This document shows positions 1 to 8,674 of a DNA stretch of 64,000 bases, piece by piece. The DNA is from Nostoc sp. NMS9. GTDB lineage: Bacteria; Cyanobacteriota; Cyanobacteriia; Cyanobacteriales; Nostocaceae. The notes below the pieces were generated by a model, which was not told the origin of the DNA, did not search any database, and saw nothing but the letters and a program-made list of their open reading frames with translations. The position numbers and the translations under genes were made by a program. The first letter of the stretch is position 1; the number at the start of each line of letters is the position of its first letter. Location of the stretch: assembly GCF_017114995.1 (NCBI RefSeq), contig NZ_JABXKL010000005.1, positions 1-64,000 on the forward strand, in the 5' to 3' direction.

Positions 1-3000
1 CTGACAATCGTCTGCCCATCCGGGCTAATGGCGACAGAATAGACCCTACCCTGATCACCACGGAAGGGTTCAGCCAAGGGCTGACCTTGGAAATTCCACA
101 ACAACCGCACTCTACCGTCATCACCGCCACTGACAATCGTCTGCCCATCCGGGCTAATGGCGACAGAATAGACCCTACCCTGATAACCACGGAAGGGTTC
201 AGCCAAGGACTGACCTTGGAAATTCCACAACCGGACTCTGCCGTCATCACCCCCACTGACAATCGTCTGCCCATCCGGGCTAATGGCGACAGAATAGACC
301 CTACCCTGATAACCACCGAAGGGTTCAGCCAAGGGCTGACCTTGGAAATTCCACAACCGGACTCTGCCGTCATCACCCCCACTGACAATGGTCTGCCCAT
401 CCGGGCTAATGGCGACAGAATTCACCCTACGCTGATTACCACCGAAGGGTTCAGCCAAGGGCTGACCTTGGAAATTCCACAACCGGACTCTGCCGTCATC
501 ACCCCCACTGACAATGGTCTGCCCATCCGGGCTAATGGCGACAGAATTCACCCTACGCTGATTACCACCGAAGGGTTCAGCCAAGGGCTGACCTTGGAAA
601 TTCCACAACCGGACTCTGCCGTCATCACCCCCACTGACAATGGTCTGCCCATCCGGGCTAATGGCGACAGAATTCACCCTACGCTGATTACCACCGAAGG
701 GTTCAGCCAAGGGCTGACCTTGGAAATTCCACAACCGCACTGTGCCGTCATCACCGCCACTGACAATCGTCTGCCCATCCGGGCTAATGGCGACAGAATA
801 GACCCTACCCTGCTCACCACCGAAGGGTTCAGCCAAGGGCTGACCTTGGAAATTCCACAACCGGACTGTGCCGTCTTCACCGCCACTGACAATGGTCTGC
901 CCATCCGGGCTAATGGCGACAGAATTCACCCTACGCTGATTACCACCGAAGGGTTCAGCCAAGGGCTGACCTTGGAAATTCCACAACCGGACTGTGCCGT
1001 CTTCACCGCCACTGACAATGGTCTGCCCATCCGGGCTAATGGCGACAGAATTCACCCTACCCTGATGACTACAGAAAGGAGTTAAGACCTCCATCGCTTG
1101 TTGCAGGCTATTCTGAACTGGAGTGAGAATTTGCTCTGGCATTTTCTCCAGATTCTCACCTATGACTTGTATTGCCATAACCGAAGCTGTGAGAGGTTGG
1201 ACAGGGAGTATGTTCTTGATAATTGCTGTTTTGTCTTGCAAAAACTTTTCAACGCGGACTCTGTGAGCAACTTGCCGTTCGGCACTCCGTTCTTCTTCAT
1301 AAGCAAGGCTGAGCTGATAAAAGTCCTTGGCTTGAGATGATAAATTAGGCTTTAACTTTTCCCAATTGTTCTGCACCTCTGCTAACAATCCTTTTTGCAT
1401 GAGGTATTGTTCATCTTTCTTTTTATGCAACCACTCTCGCAAAGCATCGGCTAATTTATCATGTAACCGCCGTAAGTCTCGGTCTTGTTGTCGCCACTCC
1501 CAAAACCTCTCCCAACCCTCAATTAAGGCTTCATGGGCTAAATCAATCCACGCTTTTTCTTGTTCATCTTTCCCAGCTACCAGCAAACGTCCTTTCACCA
1601 ATCCTTCATCTACCAATTCACTTAATGCTTCCTGCTTTTCTTGCTCATTACCAGCAATGGCTAACAGTTCAGCTTTTGGTTGGCGCTGTCGCGTATCCTT
1701 TTCTCCCTCTCCCGTCCGCACTAATCGCAGGAAAATTTGCTTAATCCAGTCTTTCTCTTGTTCATTTCGTTCTTGAGTCGGGGAATCTTGCTGATAATCT
1801 TCGTAAAGATAAACATTTTCTGCATGAAGATTTAGCGCCCCTGTCAATCCTTGGAAGTTTTCATACTGTTCTAGGGTGAGTTGATGCTTTTGTTGGTCAC
1901 GTTTTTCCCAGAGTCTAGTTAAAGCAAACTCCATCAACGGCAAGTATCCTGGTTCTTTACCAACATCTTCTAAAATTTTTAGTACTAGTCTTTCTTCAAC
2001 ACTATGACCTTGAAGTTTAGCAGGTTCGGTTATTGTCTCTTTTAAATCAACACCAGTGATACGCAGCATCAAAACAAGCTGATTTTCAATCAATTTATTT
2101 AAAGACAGATAGTCTGAACATGGTTCGAGAAAATCCGATCGCATGGTAATCACAACTTTCAACCGCGAATCGGTCATCTCTACTACCTGAGTCAGCAATT
2201 CAATAAATCTCTGCTTTTCTTCAGCAACAGAGACAGTAAATAGTTCCTCAAACTGATCTACTACCAATAAAAATTTTTCTGCACCAGTGAGATGATCCAA
2301 AATTACAGGTAAAGGATTCGCTTCATTAGTAATCAACTCCCAAAGCAATTTTTCTTTTCTCGCTCCTGGAAAAAATGCTTTCAGAACTCCTCGCAATTCC
2401 TGCAAAGGCTGAAATCCCGGCTTGATTGGCGGTAAAATTTGCCAGACACTATCATCTAATTCTGGAATCAAACCCGCCTGAACCACAGAAGATTTACCAC
2501 TCCCGGAAGCGCCAATAATCGGAACAAAGGGCTTTAGTGCCAGTTTCTCCAGAATCTTCCTTACTACCTGCTTGCGCCCAAAGAAAAACTGTTTTTGTTC
2601 CGCTTCAAAGGCTTTTAAACCTTGGTAAGGACATTCATCTTTTACCTCAAAGGTTTGAGCTTGTGTTTGATTTTTGTGGGTAATTAGAGTAATGGAACGC
2701 CCCCAACCCATGCGGATTGGTTCTTGACCACTGCTTTTAAGTTTTGTGGCAAGTATATCGAAGAGGCGATCGCCTGTCACTTTTCCATGATCATTGGTGT
2801 TCTCTGGTGACAAACCAGCCAGCAAAGCTGTTGTAAAAATACTGTGTTGTGCGTTTTTTTTGGCATAGGCTTGTTGAAAACCTCTGCAAGCAGCAACAAA
2901 GTAGTAATCGCGCTGTGAAATAAAGGCAGTAAGAGTTTTTTCGATGAGATTGCGTTCTAAAAATTCACCACTATGACAGCAATCTAATAGCACTACTAGA

Positions 3001-3392
3001 CTACTCAAGTCGGAGTCTCTAATTAAATTGTTCAGGCTCAGAAGACTAATCCCGCCTGTTTGCTCAATAATCTGATTGCCTTGAGTGACAACTGTCAAGT
3101 CAGAGGTTGCTAGATATGCTTGTTGTGTTCCTAAGCTGTCAGATACGGTGATGCCATGCCCTGTAAAGTAAATTAACGCTTCGTTTTTAACTGCTTGTTG
3201 TTGCAAAAGTGTTTTGAAAGCTTCAGCCAACTTAGTTGTACTAACTTTCCCTTTGAGAACAGCAATATCCTCAAAATCACCATGCGCTTTTAGTACTCGT
3301 TCCACCGCTTCTGCATCCGTAGCTGGTTTTGTGAGGTTGGAAAGCTGATTTGTATAATCTGTAATGCCAACAACAAGCGCGTAACGAGCCAT
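1..3392 (-). CDS. Caspase-like peptidase / STAND NTPase / WD40-repeat protein (3' end beyond window)
   Basis: About 1130 codons are in the window and the frame is still open at position 1. The ATG at 3392 opens MARYALVVGITDY, a usual start for bacterial caspase-fold (peptidase C14) domains. The catalytic dyad is visible: His79 in YFTGHG and Cys139 in LLDCCHSGE. A STAND-type NTPase follows, with Walker A at 294-302 (GASGSGKSS) and Walker B at 374-385 (FLLVVDQFEELF). From about residue 775 the protein is WD40 repeats, at least nine in the window, with a 126-bp (42-residue) unit; one repeat has an extra Leu codon. In this architecture the repeats are thought to sense a ligand, the NTPase to oligomerise, and the caspase to cleave a target. 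Ligand and target are unknown here. It is divergent from a Trypco1 gene, with 67 bp between the starts. The domain calls are secure; a conflict or cell-death role is inferred from the family. Confidence 0.9.
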   Translation of the reverse strand, partial: MARYALVVGITDYTNQLSNLTKPATDAEAVERVLKAHGDFEDIAVLKGKVSTTKLAEAFKTLLQQQAVKNEALIYFTGHGITVSDSLGTQQAYLATSDLTVVTQGNQIIEQTGGISLLSLNNLIRDSDLSSLVVLLDCCHSGEFLERNLIEKTLTAFISQRDYYFVAACRGFQQAYAKKNAQHSIFTTALLAGLSPENTNDHGKVTGDRLFDILATKLKSSGQEPIRMGWGRSITLITHKNQTQAQTFEVKDECPYQGLKAFEAEQKQFFFGRKQVVRKILEKLALKPFVPIIGASGSGKSSVVQAGLIPELDDSVWQILPPIKPGFQPLQELRGVLKAFFPGARKEKLLWELITNEANPLPVILDHLTGAEKFLLVVDQFEELFTVSVAEEKQRFIELLTQVVEMTDSRLKVVITMRSDFLEPCSDYLSLNKLIENQLVLMLRITGVDLKETITEPAKLQGHSVEERLVLKILEDVGKEPGYLPLMEFALTRLWEKRDQQKHQLTLEQYENFQGLTGALNLHAENVYLYEDYQQDSPTQERNEQEKDWIKQIFLRLVRTGEGEKDTRQRQPKAELLAIAGNEQEKQEALSELVDEGLVKGRLLVAGKDEQEKAWIDLAHEALIEGWERFWEWRQQDRDLRRLHDKLADALREWLHKKKDEQYLMQKGLLAEVQNNWEKLKPNLSSQAKDFYQLSLAYEEERSAERQVAHRVRVEKFLQDKTAIIKNILPVQPLTASVMAIQVIGENLEKMPEQILTPVQNSLQQAMEVLTPFCSHQGRVNSVAISPDGQTIVSGGEDGTVRLWNFQGQPLAEPFGGNQRRVNSVAISPDGQTIVSGGEDGTVRLWNFQGQPLAEPFGGEQGRVYSVAISPDGQTIVSGGDDGTVRLWNFQGQPLAEPFGGNQRRVNSVAISPDGQTIVSGGDDGRVRLWNFQGQPLAEPFGGNQRRVNSVAISPDGQTIVSGGDDGRVRLWNFQGQPLAEPFGGNQRRVNSVAISPDGQTIVSGGDDGRVRLWNFQGQPLAEPFGGYQGRVYSVAISPDGQTIVSGGDDGRVRLWNFQGQSLAEPFRGYQGRVYSVAISPDGQTIVSGGDDGRVRLLWNFQGQPLAEPFRGDQGRVYSVAISPDGQTIV

Positions 3393-3459
3393 CTATACAT
3401 ATTTAAGTTGTCTGTTACAGAATAAGATAACGTAAATACACCTAAAATCTGAGGGCTTG

Positions 3460-3837
3460 ATGTCGAACATAGAACGTTTAGTCTTTGAAGAAGACGGGGA
3501 AATCTATACAATTCTGTTCGAGTCAAAGGAAACACCAAATATACCAGAAGTTGTCACACCGGAGGTTGATGAAGAGAAAGAATCCTACGGCTTTCGGGAA
3601 GATGCATTTGTCAAGATTGAGGAAGTTCACCATCAAATTCGAGCTTATACCAAATATGCCATTGGCGCTTTTAAAAATTTAGGTGCTGCTGAAGTCGAAG
3701 AGGTGACTCTGAAGTTTGGCTTGAAGATCGGCGGAAAAACTGGTATCCCCTTCGTAACTGAAGGTTCGGCGGAGAGTAATTTTGAAATTGAGGTGAAGTG
3801 TAAGTTTCCTGAAAACAAGCAAAATTCCAGTACTTGA
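3460..3837 (+). CDS. Trypco1 (CU044_2847 family) small protein, conflict-system partner
   Basis: A 125-residue soluble protein. The C-terminal half (LKFGLKIGGKTGIPFVTEGS, then ESNFEIEVKCKF) is the signature of the CU044_2847 / trypsin-co-occurring domain 1 family. This family is found beside trypsin-like or caspase-like peptidases in predicted bacterial conflict systems. Its biochemical role is unknown. I chose the ATG at 3460 over a TTG at 3457 because GAGGG at 3451-3455 is better spaced for the ATG. The gene is divergent from the caspase/STAND/WD40 gene across 67 bp, so the two probably share a promoter region and act together. The family assignment rests on recognising the motif, without an alignment. 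Confidence 0.75.
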   Translation: MSNIERLVFEEDGEIYTILFESKETPNIPEVVTPEVDEEKESYGFREDAFVKIEEVHHQIRAYTKYAIGAFKNLGAAEVEEVTLKFGLKIGGKTGIPFVTEGSAESNFEIEVKCKFPENKQNSST

Positions 3838-4204
3838 GGTTTTGCTTTAGCAGCGATGAGCTTTATACCTTCAGCTATGCGAAACATTATGGAAGCGATG
3901 TCTTTGATGGGCTACGTCTACGCCTTTCATTAACCATAATTTACCCTTGAATCTCGGATGTTGCTGTTCAAAGCACGAAGTTCCGAGTTAAAAAGGGGAG
4001 CCATCGCCCTCCACTCACCATCATTCACCTTTGGATCTCGGACGTTGCTGTTCAGAGCTTCAAGTTTCGTCTTCTCATCTCGAAATTCCATGTTCTGAGG
4101 TTGAAGCTTCGAGTTCAGAACTCGGAACGCCGAGCAATTTACTCCAACATCCGAGTTCTTAGCTTCAATATTGCACCTAAGAAGTGCAATGTTGAAGCTA
4201 TTTT
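3838..4204. repeat. Degenerate dispersed repeat tract
   Basis: Non-coding. Two diverged units of one repeat lie head to tail. The first starts near 3920 (taaccataatttaccc, then ctcggatgttgctgttc) and the second near 4013 (ctcaccatcattcacc, then ctcggacgttgctgttc). A low-complexity run follows to 4200, built from short words such as cgagttc, gaacttcga and aagcttcga. A third unit lies at 4810-4825 plus 4927-4960, interrupted by a small element. Upstream, 3857-3925 (agctttatacc, then gcgatgtct and gggctacg) resembles 8498-8555 and 43622-43652. Confidence 0.7.
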
Positions 4205-4678
4205 CTACAACACTGCTGCTTGAGGCTTGGATTTCCGAGATTTACGGGCGAACCTTTGCCCCATTTCCTCAACTACTCCATCTAAACCAGCGCCTTGTCC
4301 ACTAGCTTTGGCATAGTTATACACCTGCAACGCGGCTGCATAAGCTTCACTGCCCACTGCTATAGATGTATCATCCAGCAACTCTTGTAATTGTGACAAA
4401 GACAGCAATACTGGATACAAAGCTTCAAATAATTGTACGTCTTTCCGCATCTCATCGAGGTCAAACGATCGCGGCAAAAACTCTGGGTTCTGTGTCGCTA
4501 CTTCCAATGCTTTGCTGACAAAGGCGCGGCTTTTATCTCCCATCTTGGGTAAAGCTTTACGCTCCTCGTTACTTAAATCAATCAAAAATGGTAATTTGTC
4601 TTTTATTGTAGCGATCGCTTGTAACACAGCATCTCTATCTGATTGCGCTAGTGTTGCACTAATTGGGGCTGTGGACAT
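4205..4678 (-). CDS. Conserved hypothetical protein, 157 aa
   Basis: A soluble, mostly helical protein with no signal peptide or membrane segment. It contains conserved-looking stretches LPKMGDKSRAFVSKALEVA (48-66) and AAALQVYNYAKASG, and a basic tail (RFARKSRKSK). I recognise it as a recurring cyanobacterial hypothetical family but know of no assigned function. It sits between two WD40/STAND-related genes, on the same strand as both, and is flanked on both sides by copies of the degenerate repeat tract. An association with the conflict locus is possible but unproven. The start is the ATG at 4678. Confidence 0.75.
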   Translation of the reverse strand: MSTAPISATLAQSDRDAVLQAIATIKDKLPFLIDLSNEERKALPKMGDKSRAFVSKALEVATQNPEFLPRSFDLDEMRKDVQLFEALYPVLLSLSQLQELLDDTSIAVGSEAYAAALQVYNYAKASGQGAGLDGVVEEMGQRFARKSRKSKPQAAVL

Positions 4679-5143
4679 AGAAATTAGTCTCCAGTATGTT
4701 GCTTAATTTTAGAGTGCCCACATATACAATTTAAATTTCAATAACACCAATAAAAATTCCAAGTTCAAAAGGTGAGTTTCGTCAAAGTACGGGTTACGCC
4801 TAAGCCTTTCACTCACCATAATTTATACCAATTTTAAAAAAGAATGTGACAAATAGACCATTTGTAGAGACGCGATTCATCGCGTCTTTACCCAAGGATG
4901 TGTTGCAATCATTAATTGAATTGGTATTACCCTTGGATCTCGGCTGTTGCAGTTGTGAACATAAAATTCCGAGTTTTGAGCATGAACCTCCAAATTTTGA
5001 AGGAGAAAACTGGAGTTCTGAGCCTAAATAGTGAAGATAATAAGTCTCTTTTTCGTATTCTCCTCTTTTTACCTACTGCTTTGATAGCCGTTTGCAATTG
5101 AGTCGAGTACAGACCTTCTTAGAGGTACGGCAATGCCGCGTTT
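4679..5143. other. Intergenic repeat region carrying a small inserted element
   Basis: No gene is supported here. The region contains the third unit of the repeat seen at 3920-4040, split by the element at 4826-4926. A run of gag/ccgag/gttctgag words follows at 4960-5025. Short open frames here (4846-5101) have no protein-like features. Confidence 0.6.
4826..4926. mobile_element. MITE-like element (101 bp) with TTA duplication
   Basis: The ends are TACCAATT and AATTGGTA, an 8-bp terminal inverted repeat, with TTA on both sides (4823-4825 and 4927-4929). Removing the element and one TTA leaves ccataatttaccctt, which matches the uninterrupted paralogous repeat at 3934-3948. This is a filled/empty site pair 0.9 kb apart. 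The core carries a hairpin, GTAGAGACGCGA with a near-complement arm (4863-4890), similar to the hairpins at 14136-14164 and 48700-48728. It has no coding capacity. Confidence 0.75.
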
Positions 5144-8100
5144 TTACCCACTGACTTTACTCCAAACATATTTTTGGCAGGTTTCGCAGGCAGCTTTTGC
5201 TTCCTCTGTTTGCGGATTGGTGAAGACGGGATGGTAACGTAATCTGTCACAACAGACTTGCAACCATGCACGCCAGTCACCGCGCCACAAACGCACAGTG
5301 CCATCTTTACCGCCGCTAACAATTGTCTGCCCATCGGCGCTAATGGCAACAGAATAAACCCAACCCTCATGACCACGTAAAGGTTCAGCCAAGGGAAGAC
5401 CTTGCAGATTCCACAACCGCACAGTGCCGTCATCACCGCCGCTAACAATCGTCTGCCCATCGGCGCTAATGGCGACAGAATAGACCCAACCTTTATGACC
5501 ACGCAAAGGTTCAGCTAAGGCAAGAGCTTGCAGATTCCACAACCGTACAGTGCCATCAGTACCACCACTAACAATCGTCTGCCCATCGGTGCTGATGGCG
5601 ACAGAATTGACAAAACCCTCATGACCAGGCAAAGGTTCAGCTAAGGCAAGACCTTGACGATTCCACAACCGCACAGTGCCGTCATCACCGCCACTAACAA
5701 TCGTCTGCCCATCGGCACTGATGGCGACAGAATTGACATAACCCTGATGACCACGCAAAGGTTCAGCTAAGAGAAGACCTTGCAGGTTCCACAAGCGCAC
5801 CGTGCCGTCACTACCACCACTGACAATCGTCTGCCCATCGGTACTGATAGCGACAGAATAGACCCAACCCTCATGACCACACAAAGGTTCAGCTAAGGGA
5901 AGACCTTGCAGGTTCCACAACCGCACCGTGCCGTCAGTACCGCCACTAACAATCGTCTCACCATCGGCGCTGATAGCGACAGAATAGACCCAACCCTTAT
6001 GACCACGCAAAGGTTCCGCTGAGGTCAGACCTTGGTGGTTCCAAAAGCGCACCGTGCCGTCAGTACTACCACTGACAATTGTCTGCCCATTAGTACTGAT
6101 AGCAACAGACCTAACATTACCCTCATGACCACGCAAAGGTTCAGTTAAGGGAAGACCTTGGCGATTCCACAACCGCACAGTGCCGCCATCACTGCCACTG
6201 ACAATCGTCTGCCCATCAGTGCTGATGGCCACAGACCTAACATTACCCTCATGACCACGCAAAGGTTCAGCTAAGGAAAGACCTTGGCGATTCCACAACT
6301 GCACCGTACCATCAGCACCGCCACTGACAATGTTCTGTCCATTGGCGCTGATGGCCACAGACCTCACATTACCCTCATGACCATACAAAGGTTCAGCCAA
6401 GAGAAGACCTTGGTAATTCCACAACCGCACCATACCATCGGCACCACCACTGACAATCGTCTGCCCATCGGCACTGATGGCGACAGAAGAGACATCATTT
6501 TTATGTCCACGCAATGGTTTAGCTAAGGGAAGACCTTGGCGGTTCCACAACCGCACCATACCATCGGCACCGCCACTGACAATCGTCTGCCCATCAGCGC
6601 TGATGGCGACAGAATTGACATTACCCTGATGACCACGCAAAGGTTCAGCTAAGGAAAGACCTTGCAGGTTCCACAACCTGACTGTACCGTCACTACCACC
6701 ACTAACAATCGTCTGCCCATCAGCGCTGATGGCGACAGAATTGACATTACCCTGATGACCACGCAAAGGTTCAGCTAAGGAAAGACCTTGCAGGTTCCAC
6801 AACCTGACTGTACCGTCACTACCACCACTAACAATCGTCTGCCCATCAGCGCTGATGGCGACAGAATTGACATTACCCTGATGACCACGCAAAGGTTCAG
6901 CTAAGGAAAGACCTTGCAGGTTCCACAACCTGACTGTACCGTCACTACCACCACTAACAATCGTCTGCCCATCAGCGCTGATGGCGACAGAAGAGACATT
7001 ACCCTCATGACCACAGAAGGGAATCGAGACTCTTGCTTTATTCACCACCCGATTCAAACTGTTCTGAACTGGTGCAAGAATCTGCTGGGGTAGTTTCTCT
7101 TGATTCTCCCCCATAGCTTGAATTGCCAAAACTAGACTATCTAGCGGTTGTAAGGGCAATAAATCGTCTACTCTAGCCGCTTTCTCTCGCAACTGAGATT
7201 CAGTAAGCACCCTTTCCATCTCAGCAATCCGGTCTTTGTCATTGGCATCGCTGCGCTGGTAAAAATTTTCATCTTGTTGGGGTGATTGCAAATGGGGCTG
7301 CAATTGTTGCCAGCTATCCCTCACTTGGGCCAGCAATCCCTTTTGCATTAAATATTTGTCATCCGGTCTTTCGTTCAACCATTCCCGTCGGGTATTTTCT
7401 AATGTATCGCTCAACGGTCGCAAGTCTCGGTCTTGTTGTCGCCACTGGGCAAACTGCTGCCAACTTTCAATTAAAGCTTCATGGGCTAAATCAATCCAGA
7501 CTTCTCCTTTTTCATCTTTCCTGGTAACTAATAAGCGTCCCTTAACTAATCCTGCTTCACCATCTAGCAACTCACTAAGTTGTTGCTGTTGATTGGCATC
7601 ATCACCTGCAATATTTAATAATGTGGCTTTTGGTTGGTGCAGTCGGCTATCCTTTTCTCCTTCTCCCGTTCGCACTAACCGCAGAAAAATCTGCTTAATC
7701 CATTCTTTCTCTTGCTGAGTGCGTTCTTGAGTTGGGGATTCTTGCTCATAATCTTGGTAGTGATAAACATTTTCTGCATGGAGATTTAACACCGCAGTTA
7801 ATCCTCCCAACTTCTCATACTCTTCTTGGGTAAGTTGATGTTTCTTTTGCTCGCGTTTCTCCCAGAGTTTAGTTAAGGCAAACTCTAACAATGGCAAACT
7901 CCCTGGTTCTTGTTGAAGATTTTGGAGAATTTTTAATACTCCTGCTTCTTCAACACTATGAACCTGAAGCTTGGCAGGTTTCGCGATTGTCTCCTTTAAA
8001 TCAACTCCAGTTAAAGGTGGTATAACAACTGCCTGGGTTTGAATCAGGTGAGTCAGAGAAGGATTATCTAAAGAGGATTCAAGAAAATCACCTCGCATAG

Positions 8101-8335
8101 TAATTACAACTGCTAACCGCGAATCATGAATCTCTACTACCCCAGTCAGTAGTTCAATAAATCTCTGCCGTTCTTCCTTATCTATACAAACTGTAAATAC
8201 TTTCTCGAACTCATCTACCACCAGCAAAAATTTTTCTGTGTTAACCACAGCCTCTGCATCATTAATAAGTTTAGTCAGGCTGCCTAAACTGTTGTCATTC
8301 TGAGCAATTTCAACCACAAGGGCGTATTGTGTCAT
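5144..8335 (-). CDS. WD40-repeat STAND-like protein with internal deletion of caspase core and Walker A
   Basis: 1063 residues. Residues 1-30 (MTQYALVVEIAQNDNSLGSL, then TKLINDAEAV) match the opening of a caspase domain. They are followed at once by TEKFLLVVDEFEKVF, the Walker B region of the STAND NTPase. The neighbouring full-length paralog has about 340 residues between these two points, holding the caspase His and Cys and the Walker A loop. All of these are missing here, without a frameshift. The rest of the NTPase module and linker runs to about residue 440. Then come 14 WD40 repeats, enough for two seven-bladed propellers, and a C-terminal tail (WRAWLQVCCDRLRYHPVF) usual in this family. 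It cannot be an active caspase or ATPase as it stands. It may be a decoy, a recognition-only subunit, a repeat donor for the neighbour, or a decaying gene. Confidence 0.88.
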   Translation of the reverse strand: MTQYALVVEIAQNDNSLGSLTKLINDAEAVVNTEKFLLVVDEFEKVFTVCIDKEERQRFIELLTGVVEIHDSRLAVVITMRGDFLESSLDNPSLTHLIQTQAVVIPPLTGVDLKETIAKPAKLQVHSVEEAGVLKILQNLQQEPGSLPLLEFALTKLWEKREQKKHQLTQEEYEKLGGLTAVLNLHAENVYHYQDYEQESPTQERTQQEKEWIKQIFLRLVRTGEGEKDSRLHQPKATLLNIAGDDANQQQQLSELLDGEAGLVKGRLLVTRKDEKGEVWIDLAHEALIESWQQFAQWRQQDRDLRPLSDTLENTRREWLNERPDDKYLMQKGLLAQVRDSWQQLQPHLQSPQQDENFYQRSDANDKDRIAEMERVLTESQLREKAARVDDLLPLQPLDSLVLAIQAMGENQEKLPQQILAPVQNSLNRVVNKARVSIPFCGHEGNVSSVAISADGQTIVSGGSDGTVRLWNLQGLSLAEPLRGHQGNVNSVAISADGQTIVSGGSDGTVRLWNLQGLSLAEPLRGHQGNVNSVAISADGQTIVSGGSDGTVRLWNLQGLSLAEPLRGHQGNVNSVAISADGQTIVSGGADGMVRLWNRQGLPLAKPLRGHKNDVSSVAISADGQTIVSGGADGMVRLWNYQGLLLAEPLYGHEGNVRSVAISANGQNIVSGGADGTVQLWNRQGLSLAEPLRGHEGNVRSVAISTDGQTIVSGSDGGTVRLWNRQGLPLTEPLRGHEGNVRSVAISTNGQTIVSGSTDGTVRFWNHQGLTSAEPLRGHKGWVYSVAISADGETIVSGGTDGTVRLWNLQGLPLAEPLCGHEGWVYSVAISTDGQTIVSGGSDGTVRLWNLQGLLLAEPLRGHQGYVNSVAISADGQTIVSGGDDGTVRLWNRQGLALAEPLPGHEGFVNSVAISTDGQTIVSGGTDGTVRLWNLQALALAEPLRGHKGWVYSVAISADGQTIVSGGDDGTVRLWNLQGLPLAEPLRGHEGWVYSVAISADGQTIVSGGKDGTVRLWRGDWRAWLQVCCDRLRYHPVFTNPQTEEAKAACETCQKYVWSKVSG

Positions 8336-8674
8336 CTTGTTTTGTTAAAACTATTGAGAAAATTACCTCTGTGCTTTAAAATACCCAAATTAACTAGTGA
8401 TTTACCCACTAGAGTTAAAAACTCTAGATTTAAAATTCCAGTAGCGGTTGAGCAATACGCGGTAGAAGCACAATATTAAAGTCTTAGTGACTGGGATAAG
8501 CTCTATACCTTGTAGTCCGGTAGTAATTACGGGAGCGATGTCTAAGGGCGGGCTACGACCAGTTAAATTTCAGCTTAAGTTGACACCAATGGGCATTACC
8601 GTGCCACTACCTTGAGAAAAATCTCACATCGCGCTAGTCTTCATTGACGTAACTGCACGCTGTAACATTAGGCG
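8336..8674. other. Intergenic region with dispersed repeats
   Basis: Short region between divergent genes. It holds a dispersed repeat at 8498-8555 (gcgatgtct, then gggctacg). It also holds the left arm (8565-8590) of a perfect 26-nt inverted repeat whose other arm is at 11130-11155. A related stretch at 26856-26892 shares ttaagttgacac and gccgtgcc. No gene seen. Confidence 0.6.
8565..8590 (+). repeat. Left arm of 26-nt inverted repeat flanking the GH116 gene
   Basis: It begins aaatttcagcttaag and ends gttgacaccaat. Its perfect reverse complement is at 11130-11155, about 2.5 kb away. Partial copies (ttaagttgacac, ttaagttgatacc) occur at 26858 and 11303, so it belongs to a dispersed family. 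Confidence 0.85.

Noticed and set aside
87..1085. Long plus-strand frame with repeated residues (GLPIRANGDRI)
   Set aside because: It is the antisense of the WD40 repeats, whose 126-bp unit keeps several frames open; no start signal or family match.
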